Shown one piece after another: positions 16,921-26,164 of a stretch of 64,000 nucleotides of DNA. The notes under the pieces were generated by a model that saw only the letters and a program-made list of their open reading frames with translations, made no database searches and was not told the origin of the DNA. Position 1 is the first letter of the stretch; every line of letters starts with the position of its first letter. Source of the DNA: Tunturiibacter gelidiferens. GTDB lineage: Bacteria > Acidobacteriota > Terriglobia > Terriglobales > Acidobacteriaceae. The position numbers were made by a program, and so were the translations under genes. Location: assembly GCF_013410115.1 (NCBI RefSeq), contig NZ_JACCCV010000001.1:2480001-2544000 (forward strand). Reading direction: 5' to 3'.

Positions 16921-17454
16921 ATGATGCGGTCGAAGTGGATACGATATGGGGCTGGACTGATTGCGTTCGCCGTGCTGAGTTGGGCGTGGTACTTTGCCAC
17001 GGGGAAGTCGGGCGGGATCGCATCAATGGCTGATAGGAAGGCGATGCCGGAGCTGGTGATGACACAGCTCGATGGCGGCACGTGGCGGATGGCGGAGCAT
17101 CGGGGCCAAGTGGTGCTGGTGAACTATTGGGCGAGCTGGTGCGGACCGTGCTGGGAGGAGACGCCGGGGTTGATTCGATTGTCGAAGGAGATGGGGCCGC
17201 AGGGACTGGCGGTGGTGGGAGTGGCCGTCGATGAAGGTGGAACGGCAAAGGTGAAGAAGTTTGTGGAGGAGTTTCATGTGCCGTATCCGGTGACAGTGCC
17301 GGAGTTGGGATCGCAGATGGCCTATGGGATGGCGGGTGTGCCCACGACGGTGTTGGTTGATCGGCAGGGGCGGGTGGCGAAGACTTATGTTGGGGCGGTG
17401 AGGCAGGGAGATTTCAAGAAGGACGTAGAGGAGTTATTGGCAGAGGGAAGGTAG
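16921..17454 (+). CDS. TlpA-family thiol-disulfide oxidoreductase, membrane-anchored
   Basis: 177 residues. An N-terminal membrane anchor (residues ~9-27, YGAGLIAFAVLSWAWYFAT) is followed by a TlpA/ResA-type thioredoxin domain: VVLVNYWASWCGPCWEE with the WCGPC active site, the LAVVGVAVDE insert and the cis-proline motif GVPTTVLVDRQGR. Such proteins keep periplasmic cysteines reduced, often for cytochrome c maturation. It is divergent from the phospholipase-like gene (61 bases apart). No cytochrome c maturation genes are nearby, so the partner is unknown. Confidence 0.9.
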   Translation: MMRSKWIRYGAGLIAFAVLSWAWYFATGKSGGIASMADRKAMPELVMTQLDGGTWRMAEHRGQVVLVNYWASWCGPCWEETPGLIRLSKEMGPQGLAVVGVAVDEGGTAKVKKFVEEFHVPYPVTVPELGSQMAYGMAGVPTTVLVDRQGRVAKTYVGAVRQGDFKKDVEELLAEGR

Positions 17455-17588
17455 AGTTCAGTGTCTGGCCGATTGGTTGATTGACGGTTAGCCGGGCTAC
17501 TGCCGAATGCGATGCTTTTCATCGTCACATGACCCGATAAAGCGTAATGTGGCGTCCGAATGATATCTCTCATTGAAAAAGGAGGTCT

Positions 17589-18248
17589 ATGAACTTCGAC
17601 AAGAACGACACCGCAGTAGTCTTTATCGATCCTCAGAATGACGTGTTGAGTGAGAAGGGCCTGAGTTGGCCGCTGCTCCACGAGAGCCTTAAAGAAAACA
17701 ACACGATTGAGAATATGGAGCGCATCTTCAAGGCTGCGAAGGCCTATGGATACGAGGTTTTTATCTCTCCTCATTATTTTTATCCCACCGACAAGGGATG
17801 GAAGTTCAATGGTCCCCTCGAGACCGATGAGGTTATTCATAACGAGTTCGGTCGCAAAGGTGTCATGACTCTCGATGGCTTTGAAGGATCGGGGGCAGAC
17901 TGGCTGGAGCGATTCAAGCCGTACATCGAGGATGGCAAAACCATCGTAGTTTCACCGCACCGAGTATGGGGACCGGAGAGTAATGACCTGGTTCTGCAGC
18001 TCCGCAAACGGAGGATCAGCAAGATCATTCTTGGCGGAATGCTGGCCAACATGTGCGTCGAATCTCACCTTCGCGAGTTGGTCGAACAAGGCTTCGAGGT
18101 CGCCGTGGTTAAAGACGCTACGGCAGGGCCAAAGCACCCGGAGTGGGGCTATGGCTACACGGCGGCACTCGTTAATTATGCGTTTATTGCACATGCGGTT
18201 CCGACGACGGAGGAGGCGGTGAAGGCGATGGAGCGCGGTTCGCAGTAG
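17589..18248 (+). CDS. isochorismatase-family cysteine hydrolase
   Basis: 219 residues, with a strong ribosome binding site (AAAAAGGAGGT). The isochorismatase fold is clear: VVFIDPQND with catalytic Asp14, the nucleophile Cys156 in GGMLANMCVESH, and KDATAGP downstream. The usual catalytic lysine of the Asp-Lys-Cys triad would lie near residue 121-124; here the segment reads VVSPHRVWGPES, with no lysine at that place. The family hydrolyses small amides, or isochorismate and similar enol ethers. It lies alone between tlpA-like and SRPBCC genes. Confidence 0.85.
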   Translation: MNFDKNDTAVVFIDPQNDVLSEKGLSWPLLHESLKENNTIENMERIFKAAKAYGYEVFISPHYFYPTDKGWKFNGPLETDEVIHNEFGRKGVMTLDGFEGSGADWLERFKPYIEDGKTIVVSPHRVWGPESNDLVLQLRKRRISKIILGGMLANMCVESHLRELVEQGFEVAVVKDATAGPKHPEWGYGYTAALVNYAFIAHAVPTTEEAVKAMERGSQ

Positions 18249-18295
18249 GGCAAGCTTTTTTTCGCTAGTGAGTCGCCTTCATCATTCGGCGAGGT

Positions 18296-18711
18296 TTAAT
18301 ACGCGCCCTTGCGGAGGTTGATGCCGTACTCGAGGAAGGCTTTGAGGGCGCAGCTCATCTGGGTCCAGCCCTGGCAGTTTTCGTAGGAGCCGTCGAGGCC
18401 TGACTGCGTGTCGCGCCATCCGGATTCGATGATGCGGACGAGGGTGTTGGAGGGGTCGAGCTGCTCAAAGGTCATCTCGACGGTGGTTTTGTAACCGGCG
18501 GAGGGCGGCAGTTTGTTGAGGAGAAGATCGACCTTCTCGTGGGCGTCCCACTCAAGGATGATTTGTTTGCCGGGTACAACTTTTTTGACGGAGACGGGGA
18601 CGTCGCCGGGAAAGTCGGCGAGGCGTTGAGTTTGGTGGGGTTGTAGACGGCGTCAAAGACCTCGGCGACGGGCTTTTGGATCTTGGTCTGGACTTGAAAT
18701 TTGAGTTGCAT
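18296..18711 (-). pseudogene. SRPBCC/AHSA1-type protein, frameshifted
   Basis: Starts from ATG 18711 (GTG 18723 is an alternative) with LKFQVQTKIQKPVAEVFDAV, a typical AHSA1 N-terminus, in one frame to about 18630. It then continues in another frame as LADFPGDVPVSVKKVVPGKQ, IILEWDAHEKVDLLLNK and VEMTFEQLDPSNTLVRIIES, ending GWTQMSCALKAFLEYG. One missing base near 18625-18632, just after the PTKLN motif, would restore a protein of about 138 residues of normal size. It is divergent from an ArsR gene, the standard arrangement for this pair. It could be a true null or a sequencing error. Confidence 0.8.
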
Positions 18712-18748
18712 GGGCTGGTTCACCTCGCGATGGATTGGCGATATTTAT

Positions 18749-18768
18749 ATGTTATGTTTTTATAACAT
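18749..18768. promoter_or_regulatory. probable ArsR-family operator overlapping the arsR start
   Basis: ATGTTAT-(6)-ATAACAT is a perfect 7-base inverted repeat between the divergent SRPBCC and ArsR genes, and its right arm includes the ArsR start codon. This size and symmetry fit ArsR-type dimer sites, suggesting autoregulation and control of both genes. Confidence 0.65.
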
Positions 18769-19087
18769 GTCAAGAAAAGATTCTCAGGGCGCGGTGTTCA
18801 AGGCGCTGGCCGATGACCGGCGGCGGGAGATTCTGGATCTGCTGCGGGATGAGCCGAGGACGACGGGGGAGCTCTGCGCGCACTTCAAAAAGGTCGATCG
18901 GTGCACGGTGATGCAGCATCTTGGAGTTTTGGAGGGAGCTGGCCTGGTGATTGCGAAGAGGGAGGGGCGAGTGCGATGGAACTATTTGAATGTGGTTCCG
19001 GTGCAGGAGATCTACGACCGGTGGATCAGCCTGTTTGCGCGGCCTTCGGTGGAGTTGCTGACGCGATTGAAGCGGGATCTGAAGTAG
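18767..19087 (+). CDS. ArsR-family transcriptional regulator
   Basis: 106 residues. Winged-helix DNA-binding domain: AVFKALADDRRREILDLLRD, TTGELCAHFKKVDRCTVMQH as helix-turn-helix, LEGAGLVIAKREGRVRWNYL as wing. No metal-binding cysteine pair typical of ArsR/SmtB sensors is evident, matching the SdpR-like subgroup paired with SRPBCC proteins. ATG 18767 has no Shine-Dalgarno sequence in the A/T-rich region before it; leaderless translation is possible. The frame is open further upstream, but those codons overlap the operator. It ends 2 bases before gmhA, which converges. Confidence 0.88.
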   Translation: MSRKDSQGAVFKALADDRRREILDLLRDEPRTTGELCAHFKKVDRCTVMQHLGVLEGAGLVIAKREGRVRWNYLNVVPVQEIYDRWISLFARPSVELLTRLKRDLK

Positions 19088-19089
19088 AA

Positions 19090-19701
19090 CTATTCGCTGA
19101 GGATCTGGTGCTTGTGGTCGAGGTCGTGGCCGAAGGCGAAGCGCTCGACGAGCATGCAGAAGATGTGCTCGAGGGCGAGGTGGGACTCCTGGATGTTCTG
19201 GGTGATGTCGGAGGAGACGACGATGCTGTAGTCGCAGAGGGGGCGCATCTTTCCTCCGCCTGCGCCGGTGAAGCCGATGGTGGGGATGCCGATGAGTTTG
19301 GCCTGGGTGATGGCGCGGAGGATGTTCTTCGAGTTGCCGGAGGTGGAGATGGCGAGGAAGACGTCGCCGGGTTGGGCGAGGGCTTCGAGCTGGCGGGAGA
19401 AGAGATGGTCGAAGCCGTAGTCGTTGCCGGCCGCGGTGAGGATGGAGGTGTCAGTGGTGAGGGCTATGGCGCGGAGGGCGGGGCGATTGACGGTCAGGCG
19501 AACGACGAACTCGGCTACGAGATGCTGGGCGTCGGCTGCGGAGCCACCGTTACCGGCGACGAGGAGCTTGTGGCCGGATTGCATGGCTTCGGCGGTAAGT
19601 TTGGCGATTGAGACGAGGGTGTCGGAGATGTTTTCATCGGCGAGGACGGCTTGAAGTGTGGCGATGGACTGAGCGAGTTGCTTTTGGACCAGGTGCTTCA
19701 T
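19090..19701 (-). CDS. gmhA: phosphoheptose isomerase / SIS-domain protein
   Basis: 203 residues. SIS fold with KLLVAGNGGSAADAQHLVAE (substrate loop and zinc-type His), TTDTSILTAAGNDYGFDHLF, DVFLAISTSGNSKNILRA and ITQNIQESHLALEHIFC with the second metal His. GmhA turns sedoheptulose 7-phosphate into D-glycero-D-manno-heptose 7-phosphate for lipopolysaccharide core synthesis. ATG 19701 has GGAGACTTC upstream; the frame is open to 19800, but that extension is mostly repeat-derived. No other heptose genes are adjacent. Confidence 0.9.
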   Translation of the reverse strand: MKHLVQKQLAQSIATLQAVLADENISDTLVSIAKLTAEAMQSGHKLLVAGNGGSAADAQHLVAEFVVRLTVNRPALRAIALTTDTSILTAAGNDYGFDHLFSRQLEALAQPGDVFLAISTSGNSKNILRAITQAKLIGIPTIGFTGAGGGKMRPLCDYSIVVSSDITQNIQESHLALEHIFCMLVERFAFGHDLDHKHQILSE

Positions 19702-19773
19702 GAAGTCTCCGGCGTGGTTTTGGTTGCTGATGCAAGGGTACGGGATTGTAGGTGTGATGTCGAAGCAGGGTAT

Positions 19774-19886
19774 GTCCTGCCGGACGGGCCCGCTGCGCAC
19801 GGGGCGCCCACTTCGTGGGGTGTGTACCTTGTCTGGGCGAGTGAGAAGTATGGGTGCTCGCGATGCTCGCTCCGACCAACGGGAGG
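19774..19886 (+). repeat. dispersed structured repeat, copy B
   Basis: Same head as copy A (GTCCTGCCGGACGGGCC), with stems CCCGC-TGCGC-ACGGG and CCCAC-TTC-GTGGG, then GTGTACC. The end CCGACCAACGGGAGG (19872-19886) is the reverse complement of the end of copy A. It forms an inverted pair with copy C. Confidence 0.85.
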
Positions 19887-19910
19887 ACCGAAGAAGATAA
19901 TCCTGCCACG

Positions 19911-19967
19911 TCCGGTATACGCGTCACGAAGTGACCGCTCGCCGCGCAGGCGGCCCGTCCGGCAGGA
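19911..19967 (-). repeat. dispersed structured repeat, copy C (inverted)
   Basis: Read on the minus strand: GTCCTGCCGGACGGGCC, a GCC/GGC-type stem around TGCGC, then GTCAC-TTC-GTGAC and CGTATACCGGA. It lies about 25 bases beyond copy B in opposite orientation, so B and C together resemble a BIME-like double element in the 285-base gap between gmhA and the cupin gene. Confidence 0.8.
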
Positions 19968-19986
19968 CAGATCTTTCTTTTCTCCG

Positions 19987-20343
19987 TTAGCGGAGGTAGC
20001 TGTCGTCTTTGTCGATCCAGTCCTGACGGGGTGGGGCGAAGATGTCGAAGTCAATGGTGTCTTCAAGGGCGGTGGCGGAGTGGGGAAGGTTGCCGGGGAT
20101 GACGAGGATCTCGCCTGCTTTGACGGTGTGCGAGGTGCCGTCGTCGTAGTCGAAGCGGAGGGCGCCTTCGGTGATGAAGGTGATCTGCTCGTTGGGATGG
20201 GAGTGACGAGGGACGATGCAACCCTTGGCGAGTACAACACGGGCGAACATAGCGAGGCTGCCAGTGACGAACTGGCGGGTGAGGAGGGGATTGAGTTGTT
20301 CGGGTTCGATTTCATTCCAGCGATGGAGAGTTGCGGTCGACAT
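19987..20343 (-). CDS. cupin-domain protein
   Basis: 118 residues, one cupin barrel. Motif 1 is PRHSHPNEQITFITEGALRF (G-x5-H-x-H-x3-E-like metal site). Motif 2 is AGEILVIPGNLPHSATALED (P-x2-H). Such small single-domain cupins may be enzymes, sensors or sugar-binding proteins, and the substrate cannot be told. It is divergent from amtB with 242 bases between. Confidence 0.85.
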   Translation of the reverse strand: MSTATLHRWNEIEPEQLNPLLTRQFVTGSLAMFARVVLAKGCIVPRHSHPNEQITFITEGALRFDYDDGTSHTVKAGEILVIPGNLPHSATALEDTIDFDIFAPPRQDWIDKDDSYLR

Positions 20344-20585
20344 GGTGAGCGCCTTTCGAAGAGTGGTGAGTGCATGTAGGGTTGCGGATGAATTTCTTGC
20401 TTTGTGATGCGCGCCGCCTTGTGTAGAGTAAAGCGAACCGAGGCGGTGCAGAGGTGCTTCGCTTCTTTTGACGTTAGAAGATTGAGTCGTAGGTTGCCAG
20501 CGTGGCGAATTGACGGCGTATCTCTTCTCTTCCTGATGGCTTCGTTTATTTTGAAATGACTAACTTTGAAACGGGTGATTGAACC

Positions 20586-22419
<1,834 letters not shown>

Positions 22420-22459
22420 GTAATTCGGGCCAGATGAATGTGGTTGGCGCCTTGGCCGT

Positions 22460-25159
22460 GTGGGGATGGGCACGGCTGTCGGAATGCTTAAAGTTCTTTC
22501 GAGCAAAATGGCCATGCAGGGAACTGAATACCCAGGAAGTTTAGGGCGCGGGGTTTACCAGCGGAAGATGCTGGAGATTCGTGGCGCGTTTGAGGCGGGT
22601 GGCGCTTCAGGGGCGGTAACGATTGCAGCGCGAGCGGCGGCGTTGGACGAGTTGGTGCACGGTTTGTGGGCGCAGGCAGTTGAGCGCGATTCGCGGTTGA
22701 GCAATGGGATCTCTGTGGTAGCGATTGGCGGGTATGGGCGAAGCGAACTGTTTCCTTACTCGGACGTGGACGTGCTTTTCCTGCTGGATGGGAAGCTGGC
22801 TGAGAAGGATGTCAAAGACGCAATTCGGCGCGTGAACCAGGAGATGTGGGACTGCGGGATTCGAGTTTCTCCTGCGACGCGGAAGCTGGCGGAGTGTGAG
22901 AAGTTCGATGCCGAGAATGCCGAGTTTGCCTTGTCGTTGATGGACCATCGCTGGGTGACCGGAGATGCAACGCTCTATGACAAGCTGTCGGAACAGAGTG
23001 TGCCGAAGCTGCTGCAGCGCGAGCACAAGGCCTTGTCGGTTCGTCTGTTGGAGCTGACTCGGGCGCGCCATGCGAAGTACGGAGATACGCTGTTTCACCT
23101 GGAGCCGAACATCAAAGACTGCCCAGGTGGACTGCGGGATGTGCACGTGTGCGGTTGGATGACGAAGCTGGGAGCGGCCGCAGCGTTGGCACAGAAGAAG
23201 GGCGGCGTCGAGGCCGATGGCGGGCCGGTCGCCGACGCCAAGGAGTTTCGTAAGGCGGTGGATTTTCTTTGGCTGGTGCGATGTTTTCTGCACTATCGGC
23301 ACGAACGGGACGACAACACGCTGGATTGGCAGGCTCAGGATGCTGCGGCTGAGACCGCTGTGGGAATGACGGGTCGCAAGCCGAAGAAGGCGGATGCGGC
23401 GTATTGGATGCGGCTCTATTTTCGACATGCGCGCAGCGTGGAGCGCCGGGTGACGCAGATGCTTGATGAGGTGCCAGCGGTCACCGCGTCCCGGCTGCTT
23501 GGATTGAAACGCGATCGGAAGCCGGAGGTGGTGCAGCATGGGTTCCGCCTGGAGCGCGGCCGGGTGGTGCTTGAGACTTCGGCTGAGTTCGGTCATGATC
23601 CGGCGGAGGATCCGGATGTAGTGCTGCAGGTGTTTGCGGCGATGGCGCGTACGGGGGTGACGCTGGGGGGAGATGCGGAAGAGCGCTTGTCGCAGGGGCT
23701 GCCGTTGCTGTCGGCGCAACTCGAGGAGGGGCCGGCGCTGTGGCATCATCTGCAAGGGATCTTGAAGGGGGCTTATGCCGGCGATGCGCTGCGGTCGATG
23801 CATGCTCTGGGCGTGCTCGAGCTGCTGATCCCTGAGTTTCACGGGATCGATGCGCTGGTGATTCGGGATGCGTATCACCGATACACGGTCGATGAACACA
23901 CGTTTGTGCTGATCGATACGCTCCATGGATTGGAGAGCGCACAGTCGGGTGGGATGGCGGAGTGGGCGACGCGGTTTGGTGGAGTACTGCGGGAGCTGCC
24001 GCACCCTGAACTGCTGTACCTTGCTGCGTTGCTGCATGACACCGGCAAAGGACGAAGCACGGGCGATCATACGCGGGAGAGTGCGCGGATGGCTGAGAGT
24101 GTCCTGGAGCGCCTGAATCTGGATACGTATGAGAGCGGGCTGGTGGTGAACTTGATCGCGAATCACCTGGAGATGTCGGCTGCGCTGCGGAGAGATATTT
24201 TTGATGAAGAGACGGTGCAGGCGTTTGCGGGGAAGATGCAGACGCCTGAAGCTCTCCGGATGCTGACGTTGTTTACGTATGCGGATATCAATGCAGTCCA
24301 TCCGGATGCGTTGACGCCGTGGAAGGCTGAGAATCTCTGGCGGCTCTTTATTGCGACGGCGAATTATCTGGACCGCAGCGTGGATGAGGAGCGGTTAGGT
24401 GCTCAGGAGGAGAGCGAGCTGGTGCATCGTGTGGTGGCGCTGCTGCCTGGCCAGAAAGCCGGGGTGCTGGAGTACCTGGAGGGCTTTCCGGAGCGCTACG
24501 TACTGACCCGGACTCCAGAGCAGGTACGAACGCACTTCAAGATGGCGACGGGTTTCGCGAGCGACCCGGTACAGCTTGATTTTCGGTATGCGACTACAGT
24601 GAGCGAGCTGACGCTGGTGACGCGCGACCGGCCACAGCTGTTTGCGACGATGGCCGGAGTGCTCGCGGCGTGGGGAATGAATATCGTAACGGCGGATGCG
24701 TTTTCGAATCGGCAGGGCGTGGTCGTGGATACGTTCCGGTTTACGGACAGCTTTCGGACGCTGGAGATGAATGCCTCCGAGCACGAGGCGTTCGTGAAGA
24801 GCGTGCACGATGTGATGACGGGGGCTGTGTCGGTTGAGAAGCTGCTGAGCGGGCGGCGGAGAGGGAGGCGAAAGGCGCCGCTGATGGTGGTGGAGACCCG
24901 GGTGGAGTTCGACGATGAGGCTTCGTCGCACAGTACGCTGCTGGAGGTGGTGGCTCAGGATACGACTGGACTGTTGAGAGCGTTGAGCCTGACGCTGGCG
25001 GCACAGGGTTGCAATATCGAGGTAGCGCTGGTGGATACGGAAGGGGAGACGGCTATCGACGTTTTTTACCTGACGCGAAGTGGGGCAAAGCTGGACGATG
25101 AGGAAGAACAGAAGCTGCGGGAGGCTCTGTTGCGGGCCATGGAGGAGAACGCGCGCTAG
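22460..25159 (+). CDS. glnD: [protein-PII] uridylyltransferase / uridylyl-removing enzyme
   Basis: 899 residues. Domains in order: nucleotidyltransferase (GGYGRSELFPYSDVD, residues ~90-105), the GlnD linker region (FHLEPNIKDCPGGLRDV), an HD phosphohydrolase (AALLHDTGKGRSTGDHTRES, about residues 525-545) and two ACT domains at the C-terminus (LVTRDRPQLFATMAGVLAAW; VVAQDTTGLLRALSLTLAAQ). It adds UMP to PII when nitrogen is scarce and removes it when glutamine is high. The start used is GTG; ATG codons at positions 3, 9, 17 and 19 are alternatives. Confidence 0.96.
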   Translation: MGMGTAVGMLKVLSSKMAMQGTEYPGSLGRGVYQRKMLEIRGAFEAGGASGAVTIAARAAALDELVHGLWAQAVERDSRLSNGISVVAIGGYGRSELFPYSDVDVLFLLDGKLAEKDVKDAIRRVNQEMWDCGIRVSPATRKLAECEKFDAENAEFALSLMDHRWVTGDATLYDKLSEQSVPKLLQREHKALSVRLLELTRARHAKYGDTLFHLEPNIKDCPGGLRDVHVCGWMTKLGAAAALAQKKGGVEADGGPVADAKEFRKAVDFLWLVRCFLHYRHERDDNTLDWQAQDAAAETAVGMTGRKPKKADAAYWMRLYFRHARSVERRVTQMLDEVPAVTASRLLGLKRDRKPEVVQHGFRLERGRVVLETSAEFGHDPAEDPDVVLQVFAAMARTGVTLGGDAEERLSQGLPLLSAQLEEGPALWHHLQGILKGAYAGDALRSMHALGVLELLIPEFHGIDALVIRDAYHRYTVDEHTFVLIDTLHGLESAQSGGMAEWATRFGGVLRELPHPELLYLAALLHDTGKGRSTGDHTRESARMAESVLERLNLDTYESGLVVNLIANHLEMSAALRRDIFDEETVQAFAGKMQTPEALRMLTLFTYADINAVHPDALTPWKAENLWRLFIATANYLDRSVDEERLGAQEESELVHRVVALLPGQKAGVLEYLEGFPERYVLTRTPEQVRTHFKMATGFASDPVQLDFRYATTVSELTLVTRDRPQLFATMAGVLAAWGMNIVTADAFSNRQGVVVDTFRFTDSFRTLEMNASEHEAFVKSVHDVMTGAVSVEKLLSGRRRGRRKAPLMVVETRVEFDDEASSHSTLLEVVAQDTTGLLRALSLTLAAQGCNIEVALVDTEGETAIDVFYLTRSGAKLDDEEEQKLREALLRAMEENAR

Positions 25160-25322
25160 GTTTTGGAAATGGTTCACGCTTCCGATGCCTGATCTCGGTC
25201 TAAGCAACCTGGCGAGGGATGAAGCGCATCTCAGCCGCGACCTTGAATTTGCTCGCCGGTAGGCCAATCGAAAGCGCGGAATAAAGCTATGCGGCGCTTG
25301 TATGGAGTTTTATATTAGAGAC

Positions 25323-25940
25323 ATGAGCACAGCTACCAGCGACAACACAAGTAACGGCCGCCCGACAGCCACTCCGCAAAGGACTGATCGCTACCTCTTC
25401 GGCAACCTGGAGAGCTCCGGCAAGAACCACGAGAAGGTAACCGAGGTGAGCTGGGGAGACGAGCAGCCAGAGGGGATTGTGCTGGCTTCGATGGACGCAG
25501 CGATCAACTGGGTGCGCAAGAACTCTATCTGGCCGATGACCTTTGGACTGGCGTGCTGCGCGATCGAGATGATGTCGATGGGCGGGTCGCGGTACGACAT
25601 TGCGCGGTTCGGGGCGGAGGTGTTTCGACCGTCGCCACGGCAGAGCGACCTGATGATTATTGCGGGGCGGGTTTCGCAGAAGATGGCGCCCGTGATTCGA
25701 CGGCTATACGAACAAATGCCGGAGCCAAAGTGGGTGATCTCGATGGGGGCGTGCGCGACATCGGGTGGGGTTTTCAATAACTACGCTCTGCTTCAGGGTG
25801 TCAACCAGATCATTCCGGTGGATGTATACGTTCCGGGGTGTCCCCCGCGGCCAGAGCAGCTGCTGTACGCCATCACGCTTTTGCAGGAAAAGATCCAGCA
25901 GGAACGCGGATCTATGCGAAAAACGCTGAATTTGAGTTAA
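25323..25940 (+). CDS. nuoB: NADH-quinone oxidoreductase subunit B
   Basis: About 205 residues. The N2 iron-sulfur cluster ligands are all present: the adjacent cysteines in [20 protein letters not shown], the cysteine in [12 protein letters not shown] and that in [12 protein letters not shown]. NuoB is the complex I subunit that passes electrons to quinone. No other nuo gene is within the window, so it is either isolated or a second copy outside the main operon. ATG 25302 is an alternative start; neither has a strong ribosome binding site. Confidence 0.92.
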   Translation: MSTATSDNTSNGRPTATPQRTDRYLFGNLESSGKNHEKVTEVSWGDEQPEGIVLASMDAAINWVRKNSIWPMTFGLACCAIEMMSMGGSRYDIARFGAEVFRPSPRQSDLMIIAGRVSQKMAPVIRRLYEQMPEPKWVISMGACATSGGVFNNYALLQGVNQIIPVDVYVPGCPPRPEQLLYAITLLQEKIQQERGSMRKTLNLS

Positions 25941-26164
25941 TGCATCAACAAAAGTGCAGTTACTGGATGGGTTCGCCCTTCCCAGCCAAAGACCGTTTTT
26001 ACCTTTCTCGCTGGTAACCTATTGAAAATAGTGTCATCGAAGAGTATTTTTTTACCGGATGCATTAGCAACTGAAGTAAGCTGTAGAGAATCGAACCAAC
26101 AAAACGACCCCGTAGATGATATGAAGGCTCGTAAAAACGCAACACTTTGAGTGGAGGAACTCGA

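Noticed and set aside
20344-20585. Sigma-54 (NtrC-type) promoter before amtB
   Set aside because: I looked for the TGGCAC-N5-TTGC pattern and found no acceptable match.
22607-24301. 564-codon minus-strand frame opposite glnD
   Set aside because: Antisense shadow: Arg/His/Gln-rich and without motifs, fully within a well-supported glnD.
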